Below are positions 1-7,036 of a stretch of DNA of 8,100 nucleotides, one piece after another. The position numbers and the translations under genes are program-made. Below the pieces are notes generated by a model. It ran no database searches. It had not been told where the DNA came from and saw only the letters and a list, made by a program, of their open reading frames with translations. Within the stretch, counting starts at the first letter, position 1; each line of letters opens with the position of its first letter. Source of the stretch: Actinomycetes bacterium (GTDB lineage Bacteria > Actinomycetota > Acidimicrobiia > Acidimicrobiales > RAAP-2); NCBI GenBank assembly GCA_021826655.1, contig JAKAZC010000119.1:1-8100 (forward strand). The letters run 5' to 3'.

Positions 1-31
1 TATGCACGAGACGCGCCAACCAGCGATTCGA

Positions 32-108
<77 letters not shown>

Positions 109-115
109 TCGGTGA

Positions 116-121
116 ATTATG
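116..121 (-). promoter_or_regulatory. Possible -10 box of the tRNA-fMet gene
   Basis: On the minus strand these bases read CATAAT, five of six matches to TATAAT, and end 7 bases before the first base of the mature tRNA. That is the right distance for a transcript starting at or very near the tRNA 5' end. Another weak match, TATGGT, lies just upstream (122-127). I see no convincing TTGACA-like -35 element at 16-18 bp spacing. The short AT-rich patch stands out in otherwise GC-rich sequence. This is a suggestion only. Confidence 0.35.
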
Positions 122-198
122 ACCATACCACTTCGACCGCGACGTCCCTACAGCACGCCCCGCCCCGGTCGGCCGGCGACACCGGAGGTTCGTCGACG

Positions 199-3132
199 TC
201 AGTTGCCGAGCCCGGCGATCGCCCCCGACGCGGGGTTGGTCGTCGTGGTCGTGGTCGTGCTGGCCACCGGGCCGCCGGTCAGAGCCTGGACCTGCTGGAG
301 GTTGGACTCCATGTTGTTGATGTCGTTCTGGTAGGCGCCCAGATTGCCGGTCTTCAGATCCGTCTGGGCCTGCTGGTAGGCGGTCTGGGCCTGGGCCAGC
401 AGCGCCTGGGCCTGGGGCGAAAGGCTTGCCGACGACGTGCCGCCTGCCGCCGAAGAGGTCGACACCGGCGCCTGGAACAGCGTCGACAGCGCCGCCGACA
501 GCGTGTTGCCGAGGGCCGCCGGCTGGTTGCCGTAGACGGCGATCACCCGCTGCAGGACGGGAATGGCGTTGCGCGACGACTCGACGTACAGAGGCTGGAT
601 ATAGAGGAGCGCGTCGGCCACCGGGATCATGAGGACATTGCCCAGCAGGACGGTCGAGCCGTTCTGGTTCAGTAACGAGATCGCGCTCGACACGGCCGGG
701 GTGGAGTCGATCTTGGATGCCACGATGGCCGGGCCGTTGACAGGGTTGTCCCGTGGTGTCACGAACATCTTGAGCTGTCCGTAGTGCCCGGGGTCGGAAC
801 CGGCGATCATGAATCCGGACAGGGTCTGGATCTGACTGCCTCCGGACACCGGTACCAGGGCGTCTATCAGATTGAACGACTGGTTGGTCTCGCCAGGGAT
901 CCGCAGCACCTGGTAGATCGGCGACATCCGCACCAGCTGTCCGGTGGACACGACCTGCCCCTGGGCGTTCACGGTCTGGGTGGTCGCGAGCGCCTGGGCC
1001 GGCTGGCCGGCTCCTGGGTCGGGCGACAACGTCCACGCATCGGCAGCGCTGTAGAAGCTCTGAGCGTTGGTGATGTGGTACTTGCCGTACATGGTGGCCT
1101 GGACGGTGAAGATGTCCTCGGGATACCGCAGGTGGGCACGCAGTTCGGTGCTCATCTTCGAGGCCGGGGTGAACATACCGGGGAACGCCTTCTCGTAGGT
1201 CCGGATGATCGGGTCCTTCGGGTCCATCACATAGAAGGTCATCTTGCCGGTATAGGCGTCGATCACGACCTTGACCGAATTGCGCACGTAGTTGAACGTG
1301 CCGGACAGCCCGCTGCCCGAAGCTACCGCCCCGGTGTCCGCGTTCTGCGCGTACGGATAGTTGTCCGTCGTCGTGTAGGCATCCTGCACCCAGTCGATGT
1401 GACCATTGAGGAGTACCGGGTAGGGGTCGGCGTCCAGGCTGAGGAACGGGGCCGCCTTGGTCACCCGGGCCTGCACGCCGCGATCGAACATCAACCGGGA
1501 GTCCTTGGTGATCTGGCTCGAGATCAGCAAGTTCAGGTCGTTGAACCGGATGGCGAACATCACCTGGTTGAAGAACGAAGAGAGCTGCACCCCGCCGTCG
1601 CCCTTGTAGTGCGTCTCGACATTGGTGCCGTTGGTCAGCTGGTAGTCGATCTCGGGTTGCTTGGTGTTGGCCACCACGTACCCGTTGTTGTTGAGACCGA
1701 AGTAGACCGAGGGCTGGGTGATCGTCGGGAGCCCGCTGTTCGACGTCGGCGGGACGTCACCCACGGCGAACACCGGCACCCCGGCACTGGTGGCCACATT
1801 GGCCGGCGACACGATCATGCCGTAGCCGTGGGTGTACTGGAGGGTCGTGTTGACCCACGAGGTCGACGGGAGGTCCTGGTCGTTGACCTCCCGGACGCCC
1901 ACGATGGTCGGGGTCTCCACGCCGTTCACCTGGTAGCGGTCCACGGCCAGGCTGTTGAATTGGTAATAGGACCGGAGGTCCTGATACTTGTCGTAGGTCG
2001 GCTGGGTCTGGAGGGGGTCCCACAGCCGCACGTTCCCGAGGGTGTCGCCGTTGGCCGACAGCTGGTTGGCCGACACCGTGGACGTGGCGGGGTACGAGGT
2101 CGACTGGACGTCGTTGATCCCCATGGCGACCCGCGTCGCGTCGATGTTCCGCTGGATGTACGGGCGCTCGAGCGTGTTCTGCGCCGGGTTGACCTTGAGC
2201 GCCTGGACGGCGGCCGGATAAATGGTGCCGGCGGTGAGCGCGACGAGGAACCACAGTCCGACACCGAGCATCGGCAGGGCCCATCCCTGCCGCCGGATGT
2301 TGTAGATCAGGAGCGCCGCCGCGGCCAACGACACCAGGATCAGCAGCTCCAGGGCCGGCAGCCGGGCATGGACATCGGTGTACCCGGCGCCCTGCACGTA
2401 CCCGTTGGACGACAGGTCGAGGTTGAACCGGGCCAGGTAGTAGCCGACCGCCTTGGTCAGCGCGATCAGTCCGAGGATGACCGACAGATGGGCCTTGACC
2501 GCCGGGCGCACCCGGGGGCGCGGACCCTGCATGCGGATGCCCCCGTTCAGGTAGTGGCTGAGCGTCGTGACCAGCAGCACCATGATCAGCGCGACGAGCG
2601 TCCAGTGGATGACGAACTGCTGGAACGGAAGGGTGAACACGTAGTAGGCGACGTTGCGGTGGAACTGCGGGTCCGTGGCAGCGAACGGGGTGCTGTTGCG
2701 GAACAGGATCCAGTTCTGCCACTGTCCGAGCGCCTGGGAGCCGATGATGAGCGACAGCACGATCACGACGGCGGCGCGCAACCACCGGGAGTAGGGCCCG
2801 ATGACCTCGCGGTAGCGCTTGACGAACTCGTCCTCGGCATCCACCGACGGACCCTTGGGGGCGAGGCGCTCGGCCACGATCAGGCTCACCAGGAGCATGC
2901 CGGCGAAGATTGCGCTGAACACCAGCATCAGGCCGGCCTTGACCTCGAACAGCCGGGTCCACACCGAGCGCAGCTGCACCGACGAGAACCACAGGGCGTC
3001 CGTGTAGAACACCGCGAAGGTGTGGAGGAACACCACCGCCAGCACCAGGAGGACCGCTGCGATGATGATCCACCGCCGGCCCCGGTGGCTCACCGGCTTC
3101 GTGGCCGTCGGCAGGTCACTGGGAGTACGCAC
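199..3132 (-). CDS. UPF0182 family large integral membrane protein
   Basis: The 977-residue product matches the UPF0182/COG1615 family in layout and length (actinobacterial members are near 1000 residues). Seven membrane segments lie in the N-terminal third, at about residues 21-43, 66-87, 117-133, 170-192, 213-233, 258-278 and 283-305. A large, mostly polar domain of about 670 residues follows and is probably outside the membrane. An Ala/Gln-rich helical segment near 895-945 holds the family-like motif LKTGNLGAYQND. The tail is Thr-rich, with seven Thr in a row at 959-965, then a short Gly/Ala-rich end. The biochemical role of the family is not established. The start is GTG; only 9 bp separate it from the stop of the upstream DivIVA-like gene, and the only possible ribosome site is a weak TAGG, so translation may be coupled. 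A GTG at codon 14 is an alternative start. No T-tract terminator is evident after the stop. Confidence 0.93.
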   Translation of the reverse strand: MRTPSDLPTATKPVSHRGRRWIIIAAVLLVLAVVFLHTFAVFYTDALWFSSVQLRSVWTRLFEVKAGLMLVFSAIFAGMLLVSLIVAERLAPKGPSVDAEDEFVKRYREVIGPYSRWLRAAVVIVLSLIIGSQALGQWQNWILFRNSTPFAATDPQFHRNVAYYVFTLPFQQFVIHWTLVALIMVLLVTTLSHYLNGGIRMQGPRPRVRPAVKAHLSVILGLIALTKAVGYYLARFNLDLSSNGYVQGAGYTDVHARLPALELLILVSLAAAALLIYNIRRQGWALPMLGVGLWFLVALTAGTIYPAAVQALKVNPAQNTLERPYIQRNIDATRVAMGINDVQSTSYPATSTVSANQLSANGDTLGNVRLWDPLQTQPTYDKYQDLRSYYQFNSLAVDRYQVNGVETPTIVGVREVNDQDLPSTSWVNTTLQYTHGYGMIVSPANVATSAGVPVFAVGDVPPTSNSGLPTITQPSVYFGLNNNGYVVANTKQPEIDYQLTNGTNVETHYKGDGGVQLSSFFNQVMFAIRFNDLNLLISSQITKDSRLMFDRGVQARVTKAAPFLSLDADPYPVLLNGHIDWVQDAYTTTDNYPYAQNADTGAVASGSGLSGTFNYVRNSVKVVIDAYTGKMTFYVMDPKDPIIRTYEKAFPGMFTPASKMSTELRAHLRYPEDIFTVQATMYGKYHITNAQSFYSAADAWTLSPDPGAGQPAQALATTQTVNAQGQVVSTGQLVRMSPIYQVLRIPGETNQSFNLIDALVPVSGGSQIQTLSGFMIAGSDPGHYGQLKMFVTPRDNPVNGPAIVASKIDSTPAVSSAISLLNQNGSTVLLGNVLMIPVADALLYIQPLYVESSRNAIPVLQRVIAVYGNQPAALGNTLSAALSTLFQAPVSTSSAAGGTSSASLSPQAQALLAQAQTAYQQAQTDLKTGNLGAYQNDINNMESNLQQVQALTGGPVASTTTTTTTNPASGAIAGLGN
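238..258 (-). repeat. Poly-threonine codon run in the UPF0182 C-terminus
   Basis: Seven consecutive ACC/ACG threonine codons form a low-complexity tract near the 3' end of the UPF0182 gene. It lies between the helical Ala/Gln-rich segment and the final twelve residues. It probably forms a flexible linker or tail. Such runs can vary in length by replication slippage. Confidence 0.8.
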
Positions 3133-3141
3133 GGCAGCAGC

Positions 3142-5013
3142 CTAGGGGGTGCCAGGGGCGAGCAGGCATCGACACCCGGGGTGGGCAGGAGGATGCGTGT
3201 GCCCCGTGGGGAACTCGTCGCCGGCGGCCTGTGCACCGTTCAGCCCGTTGTCCTCGCAGTCGGGACACGGCGACCGGTCGGGAGCGGCGACCGCCACCCA
3301 CTCCACCGGGGTGCCGGCCGACCTGGCCGCAGCCAGGTAGCCGAGGGAGAAGGCCGCCACCACGTGGTCGCCGGCGAGACGCTCGACTCGCTCACCCTTC
3401 CACTCGCGGAAGGCGGAGCCGACGTGCTCGGTCACCGCCGATTCCTCCGCCGAATCCAGTCCGTCGCCGGCGACCAGGCGCTTGCGCAGCGGACCGACGA
3501 CGGACTCGGCCAACTCGCGTGCGACGGCGACGAGGTCGTCACCCGACGGCCGCCCACCGGCGGACCCGAGGAACGTCGCACCTCCGTCCGCCGCCTCCTC
3601 GAGGAGGGGAAGCGCAGCGGTGGAGATGGCGTCCACCTGCTCGGTCGCGTCGGGAAGCAGATCGGTCGACCAGATCGAGCCCTTGGCCCGCAAGTGGTCG
3701 AGCAGGTCGTTCTGGTTGTCCTGGAGCGAGCGCTTGAGACGGCGGGCCAACCCGGTGATGATCGGTGCGAGCATCTCGTCACGACGGACCACCAACGGGT
3801 CCCGGGCCTCGGGGGGCCCGTCGACCACGCCCACATCGCTCCCACCGTCGGTCGGCCCCCCGATGGCCGGCTCGAGCCCGACCCCGTCCCCGTGGGCAGT
3901 CGCCCGTGGGCCGACCGCCTCGCTCGATCCGCCGTCCTGGGAGGCGGCGCGCAATCTGGCGAAGAGCGCGTCCACCTGCTCGACGGGCGGAGCGGGTGTG
4001 GCGCCGCCGTCGGCCAATCCGGCCTCGGTCGATCCGGTGTCGGCATCGCCATCGGTTCCGGCATCGGAAGGCGGCGGTCGGTCCGCTCTGTCGATCTCGG
4101 CGTCCGGTCCGACCGGCGCGTCCGGTCCGACCGGCGCGTCCGGTCCGACCGGCGCGTCCGGCTCGGTGACCCCGGCACCTGCCTCCGCCTCCTCGGCCAG
4201 GAGTTGGGCGGCCAGCTCCTCGGGCGTCCCCTCGTCGGGCCGGGCGGCGGCCTCGCGTCCGGCTACCTCGGCGGCCAACCGGGCCTCGTTCTCCGCGTGG
4301 AACACATCCTCGGCGATGGCCTCCACTGCTCGCCGCACGTCGGTCACCGTCTCGGCCAGGCGCTCCCGTCCGGCACGGAGCTGGTCGATCTGGGCGTGGA
4401 GGACCTTCCGGCGTCGGGACAGGTCGGCAAGGACCCGGGCACGGAGCGCCTGGGCCTCCTCCACCATGACCCGGCCCTCGGCGCGTGCCCGCTCGGCCAG
4501 TTCCTCGGCATCGGTCCGCACCTTGTCCAGAGCGGCGGCGACCTGCTGTTCGGTCCGCACCAGCAGAGCGGCCGACGCCGACTCGGCCTCGGCCAACCGT
4601 TCGGACAGCAGCGCGTCGGCCCGGGCCTGGGCCGTTCCGGACACCTCGGTAGCCTCGGTCACGAGGCGCTCGGAGGTCTCGGTGGCCTCGGCCAGCATCC
4701 GGGATGCCTCGGTCCGTGCATTGGCCACCATCTCCGATGCGGCGTCGTGCGCGCTCTGCAGGACCCGAGCCGTCTCCTTGCCCACGGCCGCCGTCAACAT
4801 CGACTCGTCGATGACCGGGTTGGCGGCCCGCTGCTCCGCGTCGGCCAGTTCGGCCAGCAGCTCCTGTTCACGCTCGGCGGTGCCCCGCAGGCCGGTGGCG
4901 ATCGACTCGAGGTAGTCCCGCACCTCGGTCGGATCGAAGCCTCGACGAACCGACGCGAAGGTGTGCCGGGCCACGTCGTCCGGCGCCAGCTGGGGAGACG
5001 AGGTGATGGTCAT
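3142..5013 (-). CDS. DivIVA-like coiled-coil protein with C-terminal Mu gpF-like Cys/His domain
   Basis: The product has 623 residues. Residues 6-45 match the DivIVA N-terminal domain (APDDVARHTF...RRGFDPTEV), which in this family contributes to membrane-curvature binding and dimerisation at poles and septa. A long Ala/Glu/Arg-rich coiled coil covers about 45-255. An acidic Pro/Gly/Asp-rich linker (about 258-345) carries a PVGPDA triple repeat. Two helical segments follow, VDALFARLR (347-355) and a basic/amphipathic stretch near 405-443. The C-terminal domain includes a helix around EWKGERVERL and ends with CPDC (Cys583, Cys586), HTH (His605, His607) and HPGCRC (His611, Cys614, Cys616). That pattern closely resembles the C-terminal signature of phage Mu gpF/SPP1 gp7 minor head proteins and could bind a metal. 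I chose the ATG at 5013 because GAGGAA lies just upstream and the DivIVA domain begins soon after; an in-frame ATG at 5031 adds six residues. Membership of the DivIVA family is well supported, while the function of the C-terminus is unknown. Confidence 0.85.
   Translation of the reverse strand: MTITSSPQLAPDDVARHTFASVRRGFDPTEVRDYLESIATGLRGTAEREQELLAELADAEQRAANPVIDESMLTAAVGKETARVLQSAHDAASEMVANARTEASRMLAEATETSERLVTEATEVSGTAQARADALLSERLAEAESASAALLVRTEQQVAAALDKVRTDAEELAERARAEGRVMVEEAQALRARVLADLSRRRKVLHAQIDQLRAGRERLAETVTDVRRAVEAIAEDVFHAENEARLAAEVAGREAAARPDEGTPEELAAQLLAEEAEAGAGVTEPDAPVGPDAPVGPDAPVGPDAEIDRADRPPPSDAGTDGDADTGSTEAGLADGGATPAPPVEQVDALFARLRAASQDGGSSEAVGPRATAHGDGVGLEPAIGGPTDGGSDVGVVDGPPEARDPLVVRRDEMLAPIITGLARRLKRSLQDNQNDLLDHLRAKGSIWSTDLLPDATEQVDAISTAALPLLEEAADGGATFLGSAGGRPSGDDLVAVARELAESVVGPLRKRLVAGDGLDSAEESAVTEHVGSAFREWKGERVERLAGDHVVAAFSLGYLAAARSAGTPVEWVAVAAPDRSPCPDCEDNGLNGAQAAGDEFPTGHTHPPAHPGCRCLLAPGTP
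4100..4161 (-). repeat. 18-bp tandem repeat, three exact copies, encoding PVGPDA
   Basis: The plus-strand unit gtccggtccgaccggcgc occurs at 4102-4119, 4120-4137 and 4138-4155, with a 6-base partial copy after it and 2 matching bases before it. The copies are identical at every base, including third codon positions, so the expansion is recent or kept uniform. The period is a multiple of three, so copy-number changes add or remove the hexapeptide Pro-Val-Gly-Pro-Asp-Ala without a frameshift. The repeat lies in the linker between the coiled coil and the C-terminal half of the DivIVA-like protein. Confidence 0.95.
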
Positions 5014-5019
5014 CCGGCG

Positions 5020-5025
5020 TTCCTC
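5020..5025 (-). promoter_or_regulatory. Ribosome binding site that sets the DivIVA-like start
   Basis: The minus strand reads GAGGAA here, with eight bases between GAGG and the ATG at 5013. It is the clearest Shine-Dalgarno match at any start in the window and favours 5013 over the in-frame ATG at 5031, which has only a weak TAGG upstream. Confidence 0.6.
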
Positions 5026-5067
5026 GGGCATGCCGGAGAGCCTACGACTGCGCGTCGCCCGAACGGC

Positions 5068-6333
5068 TCATCCCGCGGAACGACTGGATCCGACGTCGAG
5101 CGTCGTGGCGCCCACGTGACCCCCGTTCGCCTCGAGCACCCGCAGGGCCTGGTCGAGGGTGGACACGGCGTAGATCTTGAGACCGGGCCGGTCCTTGGAC
5201 AGGGCCGCCTTGTATTCCTGGGGAGGCACCAGGAAGATCGTGGCTCCGGCGTTCTCGACGGCGACCGTCTTCTGGGGAACGCCACCCACGTCGCCGACGT
5301 TCCCGGACGCATCCATCGTCCCGGTTGCGGCGACCGTGTGCCCACCGGTGAGTGCACCCTTGCCGAGTGCGTCGATGACACCCAGTGTCATGGCCAGTCC
5401 CGCAGAGGGGCCTCCGATGTTGGTCACGTTGATCGAGATGGGGAACGGGTAGGTGTAATTCACTTGGTCCTGGGGCTCGATGCCCACGTCGACGTAGGCG
5501 GTCTGCCCACCCACGTCGACCTTGGTACGCCTCAGCGTGAGCTCCACGGGCCCCGGGGCGCCGGTACCGTGCCTGCGGACGGTGAAGGTCACCGTCTGGC
5601 CCGAGTGGTGCCCGGCGATGGCCTGGGAGAGCGCCTCGGCCGTGGGTGTCGGCGTGCCGTCGAGGGCGGTCACCACGTCGCCCACGTCGAGCACCCCGTA
5701 CGCGGGCGTGCCGGCGAACGTCCCGGCGATCACCGCACCGGCCGGGGTGGCCGGCACGGCGTAGCCGAGATGACGGAGCGCCGACGTCTTGGCCGCCTGC
5801 TCCGCCTGAGACATCTCGAGCGCCCCCTGGGCATCGAGCTCGTCGGGCGACGTACCGCCCGTGACCGAAGGGAGCGAGTAGAGCACGGTGTCCGGCTCCA
5901 GCTTGAAGAAGAGATAGGTCAGCGCCGTCACCCGGGCCTCGCGCACGTCGGTCAGGAGCACCGGGTGGATCACCGGGTGGCCCTTCGCTGGTGGGACGGT
6001 GATGAAGGGCTGCACCGACTGGGCGGTGCCCGGCTGGATCGCGTAGTACGCGAGGTTGATCCGGCTGGCGACGAGGGCGGCCAGGGTCAGGACACCGAGG
6101 ACCCCCCACACCCAGACCCACACCTTCCGACGCCTCCGGGAGGCGGGCGGGGGGCGCATCGGCACCGGTCGGGGGGTGCCAGCGGCGGACGGGGGGGCGA
6201 CGGGTGGAACCGGCGGCGCGTCCGACGGGGGCGCGGCGGTCGGCTCCGGCGCAGCACTCGGAACGGGGTCGAGCGCCGTGTGCTCCGGAGCGGAGCGAGG
6301 GGCCGGTCTGGTCGGCTGCTCGTGATCGGTCAT
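5068..6333 (-). CDS. Membrane-anchored PDZ / Lon-like (S16) serine protease, YlbL type
   Basis: The 421-residue product has the layout of YlbL-type proteases. A Pro/Ala-rich cytoplasmic tail (1-66) leads to a basic cluster SRRRRK and one membrane segment (about 71-89), which acts as a signal anchor with the rest outside. A linker domain follows, then a PDZ domain (about 195-270, including GTPAYGVLDVGDVVTALDG), then a Lon C-terminal proteolytic domain (about 290-400). The Ser-Lys dyad is visible: Ser310 in NIGGPSAGLAMTLG and Lys355 in GGVPQKTVAVENAGA. There is no ATPase domain, so it is not a classical Lon. Relatives are near 340 residues, and the excess is the Pro-rich tail. The ATG at codon 59 (6159) is an alternative start giving 363 residues. 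Neither start has a good ribosome site. It is probably the first gene of the minus-strand cluster, 54 bp before the DivIVA-like start. In Mycobacterium tuberculosis the same family (Rv3194c) directly precedes UPF0182 (Rv3193c). Confidence 0.92.
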   Translation of the reverse strand: MTDHEQPTRPAPRSAPEHTALDPVPSAAPEPTAAPPSDAPPVPPVAPPSAAGTPRPVPMRPPPASRRRRKVWVWVWGVLGVLTLAALVASRINLAYYAIQPGTAQSVQPFITVPPAKGHPVIHPVLLTDVREARVTALTYLFFKLEPDTVLYSLPSVTGGTSPDELDAQGALEMSQAEQAAKTSALRHLGYAVPATPAGAVIAGTFAGTPAYGVLDVGDVVTALDGTPTPTAEALSQAIAGHHSGQTVTFTVRRHGTGAPGPVELTLRRTKVDVGGQTAYVDVGIEPQDQVNYTYPFPISINVTNIGGPSAGLAMTLGVIDALGKGALTGGHTVAATGTMDASGNVGDVGGVPQKTVAVENAGATIFLVPPQEYKAALSKDRPGLKIYAVSTLDQALRVLEANGGHVGATTLDVGSSRSAG

Positions 6334-6342
6334 AGTGGTGCC

Positions 6343-6963
6343 GTGCAGCCTGCCACGGAACCCGTCGCCGACGGTGTCACCGCCAGGCGCCGCGACGTCG
6401 CCCGTGCCGGGCACGTCGGCGATGCCGGAGGGGCCCGTGCCGGCCTCACCGACCCGGCACCGGTGGTGCGCTCGACCGCCCTCGGAGCCCTCGAACGACT
6501 GGGCGTCCTCGCCGACTCCGAGCTCCGCGCCGGGCTCGACGACCCCGATCCGACGGTGCGCCGCCGTGCGGTGGAACTTGCTGCCACCCACCGTGCGGTC
6601 GAGGTCCTCCCCCTCCTCGACGATCCCGACCCATCGGTGGTCGAGATGACGGCATGGGCCATGGGTGAGCGTGCGGAGACCGGGGCCGTGGCGCGCCTGT
6701 CCCTCCTCGCGGCTGCGGTCGGAGGTCACCCCGACCCGCTCTGCCGCGAGTCGGCCGTCGCCGCGCTCGGCGCCATCGGGGACAGAGGTGGGCTTCCGGC
6801 CGTGCTGTGCGCTCTGGACGACAGACCGGCGATCCGGCGTCGTGCCGCGGTGGCGCTCGCCGCGTTCGAGGGGGTCGAGGTGGAGGCGGCACTGCGTCGC
6901 TGCCTGGACGACCGGGACTGGCAGGTCCGTCAGGTGGCCGAGGACCTGCTGGCCGTCGACTGA
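6343..6963 (+). CDS. HEAT-repeat (PBS-lyase-like) protein
   Basis: The 206-residue product is made almost wholly of HEAT-like helical repeats about 30 residues long. The recurring turn motif Asp-x-Pro-x-hydrophobic-Arg, in several variants, falls near residues 37, 67, 94, 129, 159 and 189 (for example DPAPVVR, DDPDPTVR, DDRDWQVR). Each is followed by an Ala/Leu-rich helix. No signal peptide, membrane segment or catalytic motif is visible. Such repeats form curved surfaces for protein binding, and some relatives act as bilin-lyase or scaffold subunits; no specific partner can be named here. I chose the GTG at 6343 because the following residues still read as protein and the repeats begin shortly after. 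It has no Shine-Dalgarno sequence and may be leaderless. The reading frame stays open far upstream, but that part is antisense to other genes. Its start is 9 bp from the divergent protease start. Confidence 0.8.
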   Translation: MQPATEPVADGVTARRRDVARAGHVGDAGGARAGLTDPAPVVRSTALGALERLGVLADSELRAGLDDPDPTVRRRAVELAATHRAVEVLPLLDDPDPSVVEMTAWAMGERAETGAVARLSLLAAAVGGHPDPLCRESAVAALGAIGDRGGLPAVLCALDDRPAIRRRAAVALAAFEGVEVEAALRRCLDDRDWQVRQVAEDLLAVD

Positions 6964-7012
6964 CCTGCGGAACCGGCCCCCACGTCGCGGCCGTCGACCA
7001 ACGGGGGTGTCA

Positions 7013-7031
7013 CGGCCGGGACGACCGGCCG
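7013..7031. terminator. GC-rich hairpin between convergent genes
   Basis: Bases 7013-7019 (cggccgg) and 7025-7031 (ccggccg) are perfect inverted repeats of 7 bp around a 5-base loop. A second 7-bp inverted repeat (6988-6994 with 7012-7018) overlaps it and would compete for pairing. The hairpin lies in the 73-bp gap between the HEAT-repeat stop and the MreB stop, only 5 bases past the latter. The placement suits a bidirectional terminator, but there is no T tract on either strand, so it is not a standard intrinsic terminator. Confidence 0.35.
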
Positions 7032-7036
7032 CTCGC

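Noticed and set aside
109..198. Search for a terminator between UPF0182 and the tRNA
   Set aside because: Only a 4-bp stem (GTCG/CGAC) and overlapping CCGG pairings are visible, with no T tract. I would not call a terminator here.
3142..3400. Mu gpF-like motif taken as evidence of a prophage
   Set aside because: No terminase, portal, capsid, integrase or attachment site is present, and the neighbours are ordinary envelope genes. The domain is fused to a DivIVA-like N-terminus.
4100..4161. Short repeats considered as a CRISPR array
   Set aside because: Copies are 18 bp, directly abutting with no spacers, and lie in frame inside a coding region.
5024..5062. Inverted repeat TCGGGC/GCCCGA flanking the DivIVA-like ribosome site
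   Set aside because: The arms are only 6 bp with a loop of 27 bases and just touch the ribosome site. Such pairs are common by chance at this GC content.
784..6342. A plus-strand frame open for about 5.5 kb upstream of the HEAT-repeat gene and continuous with it
   Set aside because: It lies antisense to three well-supported genes. Its translation is rich in Arg, Gly, His and Val with no domain pattern. Long stop-free antisense frames are expected when third codon positions are almost all G or C. Only the part from 6343 reads as a protein family.
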